This document shows positions 48,407 to 57,903 of a DNA stretch of 64,000 nucleotides, piece after piece. Each line of letters opens with the position of its first letter. Position 1 is the first letter of the stretch. The DNA is taken from assembly GCF_030463565.1 (NCBI RefSeq), contig NC_134653.1:31619150-31683149 (forward strand), given 5' to 3'. This stretch comes from Pelecanus crispus. Lineage: Eukaryota > Chordata > Aves > Pelecaniformes > Pelecanidae. The notes below the pieces were generated by a model. That model searched no databases, had not been told where the DNA came from, and was given only the letters and a program-made list of their open reading frames with translations. The translations under genes were made by a program, and so were the position numbers.

Positions 48407-51400
48407 CTGCCCAAGAAAATGGCCGCCCAGTCACGCACGCCATCACAGGCCTTATATAGCCAGTGGGGCGGGACACGCTGGTTGGGATTGGCTGGGAAGG
48501 CTAGCTGGCAGCGGGGGATTGGCTGGCCAGCCAGGGGAAATTGTGGATTGGCTGGCTGCATGGCCATGGCCCCTCCCTCCCACCTGACACACTCACAGGC
48601 GTCGATGGCGTTGGCGGGGCTGTCCGGGGCGGGGGGTGGTGGGCAGAGCCGGGCCCGATCCATGACCCGGAGGAGCTCAGTGCCATCCAGCAGCGGGTTG
48701 GTGAAGGGCTGGGCCGGATGCGATTCATCAGCTGATGTGTAGCGCAGGATGGACTCCATCAACAGGAGCTCGTTGGTCTTCTTCTCCACAAGACCTGGGT
48801 GGGAGAGAGTGCTGTCCCGCAGGGCCCCTGCACCTGGCCGCTGCCCAAATCCACCCCCAGCTGTTTGCTGAGCAGGGGATCCAATGATTTCCCTGAGACA
48901 GTGCTGTCAGGCAGCCTGTCTCCCCAGGGGCAAGGGCCCAAGGCTGGGTCCCAACACCCAGAGCTAAGATGAGGGCTTGGGGACCCACTGGGATGTTTAT
49001 ATAGCAAGGTTAGCTCCTGAACTTGCTGGGAATTGGGTACCCCAAATTCACATTAGGGACACCCATGGATGACGGGGCAGGGGAAAAAAAAACAGCTCAA
49101 TTAAAACATAGTGCAAGGGGGTGGTGGACATACAAGGTCCAGGCCATGTGGCGGGGGCAGACGGGCAGCCTTGGCGTACCAAAAAACTGCATCAGGTTCA
49201 GATCTGTGATCTGTGTGTTTTCTCCAAGCTTCTTCATTATCTTCGTAGCATCGCAGTTGATTTCTTTGAACAGGGCCTCCATGCCATATTTAAGCTGGCC
49301 CAGGACTTTGCTGCTCTCTTTGCATTTGTCTTCATACTGGTTGGCTTCCTCAGTGGTTTTCATTAGTTTTTCCTATCAACAAAGGTTTTGCTAGGTGTCA
49401 CACCAGCCCCCTGCTCTCCCCCCCACCCCAGTGCTGGCTGGTTCCTGTCCGGACACTGGAGGCATCCCACAAGAGGCTGTGGGATGCTCCAATCCCTGCA
49501 GGTGAAAGGCTCTATGAAGGGGACCCCAAGCTCCCTGTGCCGCAGACAAGGTCCCAGGCACTGGAGAACCAGGGCTGGCAGGAGCCCTACAGTCACCCTC
49601 TCACCATGCACTGGGAGACAGGGCTGCCAAAGCCAATGCAGGGCCCTTTTCTGCCCATGCCTCTCCAGCCGTTGGCCAGAGCAGTGTTGACAAAACCAGA
49701 CTCCCTAGGACACATGCCAGGATGTTCAGGGGTCTGCTGCCCTTGCAGAGGGAAATCCAGGCTGCCATACCTCCAGCTCCTGCAGGACATGAAGGCTGCT
49801 GCTCTCTGTATACTCCTGTTCCGTCATGAGGGCCGTAATTTCATTCTGTGTAAACACAAGCACATGGAGGGAGTAGCGGCTGAATGCCCACCAGAGGTGC
49901 CTAACAGAGGCTGGGGATCATCCCTCCACCCTGGGAGCAGGGACAACCCACTCGACCCCTCCGGGGACCACTGTCCCCAGGCCAGGAGGGCAGGTGATGA
50001 CCCCACAAAAGGCAGGACTTCTCACTGCAGCCAGTCCCACACACAGCCCAGGCAGCTCTTGGCCCTCCTAGATACTGCAATATTTTTGCTGGGTACACGG
50101 TGGCAGCATTGAGACACTTTTACCTCTGAGAACGCAGCATTTTGTCTATCGGAGTTATATTTTTGGCTACCCCTTTGCATTCCCCTGATCCCACCCGTGC
50201 GGCAGGCTGTGAGCTGGGCTCTGGTGTGGGCAGTGATGCTGGACACATGGGAGAGGAAAAACCCACCCCAGCCCAAAAGCACCAGCTGTGAAAGGGGAGA
50301 CATGAAGTGCCTGCAACAGACCTGGAGGTCCTTGATCTTCTGCTGCATCTTCTCCATCTCACTGTTCAGCTCGTTGGCGTAGTTGAAGCAGGCGAGGTTC
50401 TTCTCCTCCTTTTCGATGAAGCCATACACCAGCCTGTCGATGTCCTGGTCCTCTGCCAGCTCCAGCAGCTGCCTGTAAGCCACCTCCTGGCTTTCAAAGC
50501 TCTCCCCTTGCCTCCGCTTCGCCCGCTGGGCTGCCTTCAAGGCTGAGGGAGAGATGGAGAACCTGGGCTGTGCATGTCCCTGCAGGCTGCCCTTTGCAGA
50601 GCCTTCCCCTGCAGGTGCTATGGGGTTTGGCATGGTGCTCGGGGCAGAGGGGAGCAGTGCTGGAAGGGCAGAGGATGCCTCTATTTCACCCAGAAACTAA
50701 GCAGGGAGCTCAAAATCCTCATAGGAATGGGGCAAACACAGTGGGACCCCTCCCCAGGAGGATAAAAGGAGACATGTTTGCATACAGGGGTAGCTCCCTG
50801 CCTCCCCATCCCTCCCCGTGCCCCAAGGGCACCCCAAGACACATGGTGCTGGGTGGTTTCACTTGGTTATCACTGTGCATCCTTTTGCTTGTAGGGCGAA
50901 GCCTGGGTGAAGGAGCCTGTGGGCAGGAGAGAGGTCCCGCCTTTGGGGTGTGGTGTTATAAACTGCTGTAAGCAGCCCCCTTGCCAACCCTGCGGACTCC
51001 TGGTTTGTGGTCCCAGTTGCACATATTTTCTCTCATTTCATACCTTTTTTCTTTCTGGCCTGTTCCTCCAGCTCAGAGCGATCTGTAAATTTGGTGAGCG
51101 TGAAGGTTTTCAGTTTGGACTCCTGGTCAAGGACACGCTCCCGCTCCTGCAGCTCAACATAGTACTGGACAGTGTCTTTGCTGTGCCTTTCGTTCATGGC
51201 TGAAATCCTTGCCAGAGCCTCCATCCTGCACAGAGAACAGTAGCTTACACCATGCATAGGAATAAGGATTTGTATTCCTGGTCATTCCCATGCATCTCTG
51301 TGTCTGACCTAGGAAAGACCCCGTGATGCTGTGCATGTTGCCCAGCTCTCACCCAGATGCAGCTGTGTTAGCCCAAGGCCAGCAGCAAGCTAAGATAGCT

Positions 51401-54400
51401 CTTGGTGGGGTTTTGTAGTGGGACAGAGCACCCAGCTGTGGCAGCCAGGTTCACTTTGACCGGAGCTGGCTGGCCTCTGCTCCAGGTCTGCTGTATCCCC
51501 ACATGTGGGCTCAGGTGGATCTCAGAAGAAAGAGACTGCTCCATGGGGCAATTCACTCCATCCTTAGAAACGTCTGGTATAGGTGGAGTAAGTCACCCTG
51601 GAGGTACCAGTCCCCCTGCACTGACCAGACACCTAACCCTTAGTACCCAGCTCTAGACAAGAGCAGTGAATCCTCTCTCTGAAGTTGCAGTCGGTCTCTC
51701 TTTACACCAATACCCATCACTGGCATTGCCCGTTGGTGCTGAGTTTGCTACAGAGGGTTCGCAAGGCCATATACCGCTGCTCATAGGCTTGTGTGGTTTG
51801 CTCAATGGCAGCGTTCATCCTTCTCTTCTGCTGATTCAGCTTCTTATGGAGCTTCAAGTAGTACTTGTCCAAAATGGCTTTCTGGATTTGCAGGTTTTCA
51901 ATCTCTTCTCGGAGCTTGTTATTTCTGGTCAGGATGGTATCAAAACGGACAGTGACCTGGGGAGAGGGAGGCAAAAGGTTTGAAGGTAGTGCAGGACTGG
52001 GGGACTCAGGCCTCTGCTAAAAGACCTTGACCAGGGCTGGGACAAATGCAGTCCAAGAGATTTAAGTTGGCCCTGCACCATCCTCTTCCCCAAGACAGGG
52101 GAGGCAATAGTAGGCCAGGCCGATCACAGCAGAGACCTGGAGCTGGCATTGTCCAAGGCAAGGTGGCTTTGAGCAGCTCAGTTTTATCACTAAACAGGTG
52201 CAGGCCTTCAGGCTTCTTGGCATGGCACAAGTGTTGCATTTGGGTCACCAAGCTTGAAGGAGCCTTTGAGATATTCTAGGAGCAATCAGGCCAGGGGAAA
52301 AAGCCAGGTCCTTTATGCAGATTGTGTCAACCAAATGCATTTGCACCATTACCCTTTGCCCTGACCAAAAAGCATTTTGCACACAGGCCCCAGTGTTGCC
52401 CCACACGTGGTCTCCAAAAGTCTGCAAAATGTTTGCTTACATTGTTTAGATGCATCTCCAGTGTCTCAATCTGCTTTTGCAGCCGTTTGCTACTGTTTGC
52501 TTGCTTCACCTTTGCTGCTATCTTGTTTTGCTTCACAATCTTTTTTTCCAGCTCTAGTATCTGCACACACAGAGGAAAAAAAAATGTAAGTATAATCTCC
52601 ACCCCTACATTCTGGACTCTTGTCAGGACATTTAGCCAAAGAAAATACCCTCTGTTGACCTGAACTACAGCAACCATGTCATTAATGAGCTCACAGTTAT
52701 AGAAGCAGCTTTAATCCCAAAGGATCTCCTCCTGCACACGCAGAAACATAAACTGTAACTAGGAATGGGTTTATTTTCGTGTCACGAAGGAAATGCAGCT
52801 GCCTCTGGAGGGAAATTCAGCAGGTGTTGAACAAGGCATAGCAGCACTATGCTGTAGAGTGTAGGAGGCAATGAGGATGGGTTTTTGGTAGTGGTATTGT
52901 GCTGGCCAGACAGGGATCTGTGCAGTCCTTCCTGGGAATGAGTGGAGGAAAACTTTCGCCAGAAGCGGGGAGATGCCAGAGGAAATAAATCCATGAGAAG
53001 AATGAAGTAGTTGGAGAACAACAAAGCGGGGGGCAGGTGGGAGAGGTATGACTCAGCCAAGAGATCCCTGATTGAAACCTAACCCTGTTGTGGAAAGCTC
53101 TGCAGCACCTCTAGCAACAGTAAACTACCTGAGCATGTTCCCTCACCTCTCTCATGAGTGGCTTGTTCAGAGCAGAAAGCTGCAGGGACCTGTCACTTCT
53201 GTAGCACTGGGTTTCCCTTGGCCTGCCACCCCACCATTGAGCAAATCCAACCAGGAGAAGTGATGGGACATCCCTCAGATGTTGCTACTCCTCTATTTGC
53301 CATGTCTCGGGCAGCACACCTAAATGTTCCATTTTTGCCTCTTTTTCAGGAGAAAAAAAAAAGTCAAGGGAAAAGCAGAGGGATGTTGCATGACCCCAGG
53401 CAGGTGTGTGCTATCAAAGAGGAGCTGCAGAGACCTGTGGGACAACAAGGTTGACAGTCAGACCTTACTTTTCTAGCCAGTGCTGCTGACTTGAATGGGA
53501 GACTGGCTCTATCCATTTGTCATTATCATGTGTCTTTTGCCAGGAGGCAGCATTATATTCCAAGGCCGGAATTAAATGCATTTTACATTGAAGAGTTTCA
53601 TCCATAGGGCTCACTCTGTGACTCTGCTCTGTTCTGCCATGCTCAGCCAGGGAACAGTCCAGATGCTCTTACCTGTTTGTCCAGGTCAGCTAACAGGGCT
53701 TTTCTGTCTCTAATCAGAGAATCGTACTGATATTTGGTCTGCAAAAGGCGTTGGACCTCCATACAATTTCTGTCATCCAGCATCGTGTTTCTCAGGGACG
53801 TGATCTGGCTCAGCGTTAATGACACCTCTTCGTGTTCTTGCCTCAGCGATTCTATTTCTTTTCTGTAAAAACAGAACGACAACAATTAGCACATCCTACC
53901 TGCAGCGCTGGAGCAGGTCCTTACCCCTCCCCATCTCAGCACTGGGGTCCCCAGATCTCAGCATGGAGGAACTTTCCAAGCACAACGCAGCTGAGCGAAG
54001 CTACACTCACTCCTGAGCCTGTATTTGCTGCCTCACGTTGGCATCATGAGATTTCTTCTTCTCCACTGCTATCTGAAACTGTTTCTGCAGTCTCCTGATC
54101 TCTGCCTCATCCAGCCTTTCTTTCTTCTTCTCAGGGAAGTCCGAAAGCTTCCGCCTCGAAGAGGGCCCTCCCCGCTGCCACAGAGAGGGAGAGCTTGGTC
54201 ACTTGAGCAAACACGACCAGCAGTGGTAGACAGCAGAGCTGGACACAGGGGAGCAGGTTAATGGCATCACCACCACCTCCAGCTGTTTCTCACCACCTTC
54301 AGCTCTTCGCTGTCACCTAAGATATTCATTACCACCCGAAACTCTGAGCCACACAAACCAACTCCATGAGCGCTTCTGATCCGCTTCAGAGTAAACTGTA

Positions 54401-55080
54401 CTGGGTGCTTTGCTCTTGGGTAACTCACCCCCATGCTACCACCACTCCCCAGGGCAAGGAGGTGCTAACAGCAATTGAAATCAGTGCTTGTTGACCATGG
54501 CAGCTGAGCCATGGCCAACACCTCGATTCCAGGACTGGGTGTAGACCTCCAGCAACAGGGCGAGCAGGTGACAGCAGGCTGTCACCTCTTTTATCACCTG
54601 GCATGACTGCGAGGACCACATGAGTCAGAACCAAACCCACCTGTGCTGGGGATGCATACGAACCCAGCTGACTTTGCCCAGGAGCGGAGCAGGAGTGCTC
54701 ACATCCCTGGCTGTGGGAAGGTGACTTCTAGCTGAGAAACTGCCTAACAGGTAAGCGCTGAAGCTATGGCAGTTAGATCCACCACCGCCTGTGTCCTCAG
54801 ATGACCCATATTCCCCAACCCTGCCTCCCCCAACACCCACATCTCAGGCCACGGCCTCATCCCTGGCACAGGAGGGCAGGCAGAATCAGCCCCACCGCAA
54901 CCCAACACCTTGCTGGCAAAAGAAAGCCTGGCTCCCCACCGCCTGTCCGGCTCACCACACTGCAGCATTTATTTCTGCATTTATTTCTGCAGGTGAGATC
55001 CCCACAGCAGATCCTCCATAGCACCTGTGGAGACGTTCAGCTTTGGATTGTGCTTCAGTTTTTACCTTTGAGCCCCTCAT
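48270..55080 (-). CDS. CCDC63: Coiled-coil domain-containing protein 63 (11 coding exons)
   Basis: CCDC63 belongs to the outer-dynein-arm docking-complex family (with CCDC114/ODAD1) and in mouse is needed for sperm flagellum formation. Coding exons, 5' to 3': 55,066-55,080, 54,011-54,174, 53,673-53,862, 52,441-52,560, 51,775-51,956, 51,044-51,225, 50,322-50,542, 49,771-49,845, 49,180-49,372, 48,597-48,794 and 48,270-48,406. Every junction is GT-AG and the phases join to 1,677 nt, 558 residues (human about 563). The N-terminus is MRGSK then RGGPSSRRKL. Residues about 20-450 are almost all charged heptad coiled coil (e.g. EIRRLQKQFQIAVEKKK, KLREEIENLQIQKAILDKYY). A proline cluster PPPPAPDSP follows near residue 500, then a short polar tail. 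Identity rests on family-like sequence, length and its place beside MYL2. The first exon and the last 20 residues are least certain. No frameshift or internal stop is seen. Confidence 0.9.
48452..48555 (-). promoter_or_regulatory. Promoter-like cluster in CCDC63 intron 10: TATA, GC box, three CCAAT boxes
   Basis: On the minus strand, three CCAAT boxes (each in gattggctgg on the plus strand, starting 48,486, 48,517 and 48,546; spacing 31 and 29 bp) precede a GC box (ggggcggg on plus, about 48,465-48,472) and a TATA box (TATATAAG, 48,452-48,459). The predicted start is near 48,425, aimed at the last CCDC63 exon. The arrangement matches NF-Y-driven promoters. No transcript evidence is available. 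Confidence 0.45.
48597..48794 (-). CDS. CCDC63: CCDC63 coding exon 10
   Basis: Residues 448-514; acceptor tcccacccag|GTC, donor GACGCCT|gtgagt. Encodes LVEKKTNELLLMESILRYTS and the proline cluster. Confidence 0.9.
49180..49372 (-). CDS. CCDC63: CCDC63 coding exon 9
   Basis: Residues 384-448; acceptor gttgatag|GAA, donor TTTTTTG|gtacgc. Last strong coiled-coil segment. Confidence 0.92.
49771..49845 (-). CDS. CCDC63: CCDC63 coding exon 8
   Basis: Residues 359-383; acceptor tttacacag|AAT, donor CTGGAG|gtatgg. It encodes NEITALMTEQEYTESSS then LHVLQELE; 75 nt, phase 0. Confidence 0.9.
50322..50542 (-). CDS. CCDC63: CCDC63 coding exon 7
   Basis: Residues 285-358; acceptor tccctcag|CCT, donor CTCCAG|gtctgt. 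Encodes YGFIEKEEKNLACFNYANEL, the best family-like stretch (compare EIEERNFAEFNFINE in CCDC114). Confidence 0.95.
51044..51225 (-). CDS. CCDC63: CCDC63 coding exon 6
   Basis: Residues 224-285; acceptor ctgtgcag|GAT, donor AAAAAG|gtatga. Encodes MEALARISAMNERHSKDTVQ and onward. Confidence 0.93.
51775..51956 (-). CDS. CCDC63: CCDC63 coding exon 5
   Basis: Residues 164-224; acceptor ctccccag|GTC, donor CAGCG|gtatat, a weak donor. It is fixed by phase with the next exon (R|MEALARIS). Confidence 0.9.
52441..52560 (-). CDS. CCDC63: CCDC63 coding exon 4
   Basis: Residues 124-163; acceptor gtgtgcag|ATA, donor AACAAT|gtaagc. Phase 0 at both ends. Confidence 0.93.
53673..53862 (-). CDS. CCDC63: CCDC63 coding exon 3
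   Basis: Residues 60-123; acceptor ttttacag|AAA, donor AAACAG|gtaaga. Encodes EIESLRQEHEEVSLTLSQIT and onward. Confidence 0.93.
54011..54174 (-). CDS. CCDC63: CCDC63 coding exon 2
   Basis: Residues 6-60; acceptor gtggcag|CGG, donor CAGGA|gtgagt. Encodes RRKLSDFPEKKKERLDEAEI and the first coiled-coil heptads. Confidence 0.88.
55066..55080 (-). CDS. CCDC63: CCDC63 coding exon 1 (15 nt)
   Basis: ATGAGGGGCTCAAAG|gtaaaa encodes MRGSK and leaves phase 0, matching the phase-0 start of the next exon. Start context gaaATGA. It was chosen because it is the nearest upstream ATG with a donor in the right phase. Confidence 0.7.
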
Positions 55081-55298
55081 TTCTTCCAGCTAACTCTGCC
55101 AGTTGCTCTGCAGATGCCTTGGGAAGGGGACGAGGGAGCCTCCACGGGGCCAGGCCTGCTTTCCAAGGGGAGAAATGAAACCGGGGTAAGGGGGTGGTTG
55201 TGTCCCCCTGCCCATCCCTCAGCACCCGCTCGCGTGTTTGGCACATGAGGAAACCATCACAGATGGCTGCACGATGAAGAAAAGGAGAGCATTTGTAG

Positions 55299-55338
55299 TG
55301 ATGTCATCGTGAAACACGCTCCTCTCATCGAGTTTATA
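55299..55338 (-). promoter_or_regulatory. CCDC63: Candidate CCDC63 promoter (TATA plus CRE-like site)
   Basis: On the minus strand TATAAA (55,333-55,338) is followed by a CRE-like TGACATCA (55,299-55,306). A start near 55,305 would give a 5' UTR of about 225 nt before the ATG at 55,080. TATA plus CRE is common in testis-expressed genes. This is tentative. Confidence 0.35.
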
Positions 55339-57706
55339 AGTAGGGGAAGAACAGATGGTTTGAGCTATTCCACCCTGTTCAGTACCTGGGTTTCCATAGA
55401 AATCCCAGCGAGGCCAGGCCCCCTGTGCCGGCTGGCAGAGCCCCCGGGGAGCGCGAGCCGGGGATATCGCCCAGCTTCAGCCCCCATCCTGCTGCAGCCA
55501 GGGAGGGTACTGGGGCTGACCCTGCAGCCCTCACCCCCAAAGCTGGTCCCCCCCAGCCCCACTGCAGCCGCATGGGCTCCCCTGTCCCCCCCGATGCTAC
55601 TCACCCCGCCGCAGGGTGCTGCGGTTCCTCTCCAGCCAGGGGACAGGAACACAGCAGCAGTCAGGTATTCCCAAGAAACAGCCCCTATTTTGGGTGGGAA
55701 GCACAGGAGAGGTGAGAGCCCGGCAGGGAGCCGGTCCCGATCCTGTCCTGCACCTGCACTGCCCCAGGCTCTGTGGAACAGGCACTGGCCTGGTTGCCAC
55801 AGCAGAGTGTGGACGGTTTCTCCATGGGGACCGTCACCGAGGAGGCCAGAGCGACGGCGTGGCCGCCGCACCCCCACCCGCCCCATGGGGAGTGCTAGCA
55901 GCCCGTGCTACATGGGCCAAAGGGGTTTCCACGCCCCAAAACCAGCCCTGAAGCATGTGCTCGGCTATCTCCCTGGCTGCGTGTCCACAGCAAAGCAGAA
56001 ACCCTCAATTTACCGGTTCTTGCTTCCCTTTGCAGTGTTTGAATCATCCCATAACCTGGGACTTTGAAGCCTTTCGCTCCGACTGGAAAGCCACACCCAG
56101 GGCTTTGCCGTCCCCAGCAGCGCTTTGGGGCCACAGAGCTGCCATTTCCTCCCTCCTTGCCAGCCCTGTGGCCAGCTCCCTGGGCTTCCTACCGGGTTTC
56201 TGTCTGTTTTGCTCATGGAGAGGCAGCAATCACCACATCACCGCCATCGCCCTCGGCATCCAGACACCCTTGAGGTGCCTGCCGTCAGGAGAGCAGCAAT
56301 GGTTGGCACTGCCAACCTGCGGAAGGTCCCTGGGGACAGAGACTGTTTAGGCAGCCAATATGGGGGACAAATTGAGGATTCATGCCTGCTTCTCTCCTTT
56401 CCATGCAGGGAAGCACACGGGAGCTATGGATTGAGTCACAAAAGCCATGATAATCCCTTCCGCATAAGCTGAAGCACGTGGCCGGCTCCTTCCCAGGGAC
56501 TCAACAACCCCTGAGATCCCTGGAGGGCAAAAGCATGAGGCAGAGCTGGAGGCTGCAGCAGGGCTGTGTTTTGTAGCCCTGGTGTTGCTTACTCAGCTCT
56601 GGGATGAAGAGGAATAGAGAAGTGCTGAAGGTGAGCAAAGGGCATCCATGTCCCAATTCGCAGGGCTGCGGTGAGTTCAAGGCGATGAGCAAAATCCCCA
56701 ACCAGCGCATTGCCCTTGAGGCTGTGCCTCCCCGTTATCCTGGAGACTTTGATGAGCTAACAAGCCAGCCATCAAGTTCCAGGCTAATTCACAGCCAGAT
56801 AGGCTCTGAGGATGCATTTAATTGGAAATGATTTTCATGGCAGAAAGCAGAATGTGGCATTAGATAAGAAAAATCGCAACCAAGGGCAGAGCGATGCTGG
56901 GAAGGCACCAGAGCCTGAGGGTCCCACTGGGGCCAGGGGAAGTTCCCAGAGCTTTTCATGCTGTTCCTGCATGATCGACAGCTCCATGGGATAATAACGA
57001 CAACCTCTCCAGGGATGAGGTTGTCACTCTGTCTCGGTGGCCCTGGCTGTGTTGTACTGCAGATCTATTCTCTCCGCTTTGCTTCTCTTCACCCTCAGCA
57101 GAAATAGGGCCAAACTTCCAGTTTACAACAAAGGTAGAGCTTCAAGGCTGGACATTATTTTTCCAGAAACAATGCCACTGGGTGGTTCAAAAGCCTGTTT
57201 TCCCTTGGCTTGGATTAGTCCAGCCGCAAAACACAGCCCATATTGTCTGTCCTTTTTGTGTTCCTTCTCCATGGACCAATTCTCAATTGTTGAGCAACAA
57301 ACAAGTCAGTAAATTAAACTATTGAGGAGGGATCTGATTTGGTAGAGTCTGTGTCTGTCACACTCATTGCAGAAGCATTTATTTTCCTAAAGGGAGACTG
57401 TTTTCACCCAAACAATGCTCAACTGTCAGACTTGCTCTGAGCAAGGGTGACTTCATTTTCTGGATGGACCTTTAAGCTGTGCCTGAGCAGAACGGTAATC
57501 GGAGCAGGATGAGATCGTCTGCAACATCTGAATCCAACAAATCTCCATCTTCTGGGAGAAACAGAAGACGACTGATTTTCTATGCAATTTTCATCTTAAC
57601 CCATCTTCCCTGATTTAATAGGTACATTTAGCACTGATTGACATAGAGAAATTATTCCTTCAGCTGCAGATTTGGGGTCTAATTAAAATGACTTGTACTA
57701 CTTTGA

Positions 57707-57903
57707 GGGCCAAATTCTGATCTGTGCAGGCAGCGTAAATCCTTCCTGATTTCAGCAATAACTTCCCCATTTCACTGGGTCCAGTAAAATGGTGGCTGCA
57801 GGGGATGGTCAGAGCTGGGCTGGCTCTGATCTGAGCTCACCTACCTGGGAGCGCCCCATTGACATCAAAGAAAATCTCTGGGGTAAACTAGAGAATCAGG
57901 CCC
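57707..57903. mobile_element. Ancient palindromic amniote repeat remnant
   Basis: It starts gggccaaattctgatctg and ends agagaatcaggccc, imperfect terminal inverted repeats, with ccattgacatcaaagaaaat and tctggggtaaac inside. This resembles an old amniote element common in turtles and crocodilians. Recognised from memory of the motif order; highly diverged. Confidence 0.5.

Larger units (their letters stand above)
48407..55065 (-). other. CCDC63: CCDC63 introns
   Basis: Ten introns of 190, 385, 398, 476, 501, 549, 484, 1,112, 148 and 891 bp (3' to 5'). I saw no repeats or RNA genes in them apart from the promoter-like cluster in the last intron. Open frames crossing exon edges are read-throughs of the exons. 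Confidence 0.6.

Noticed and set aside
51717-51774. Extension of CCDC63 exon 5 to the in-frame stop after TLCSKLSTNGQCQ
   Set aside because: The gtatat donor at 51,774 joins in phase to the next coiled-coil exon; reading through would truncate the protein at under half the family length.
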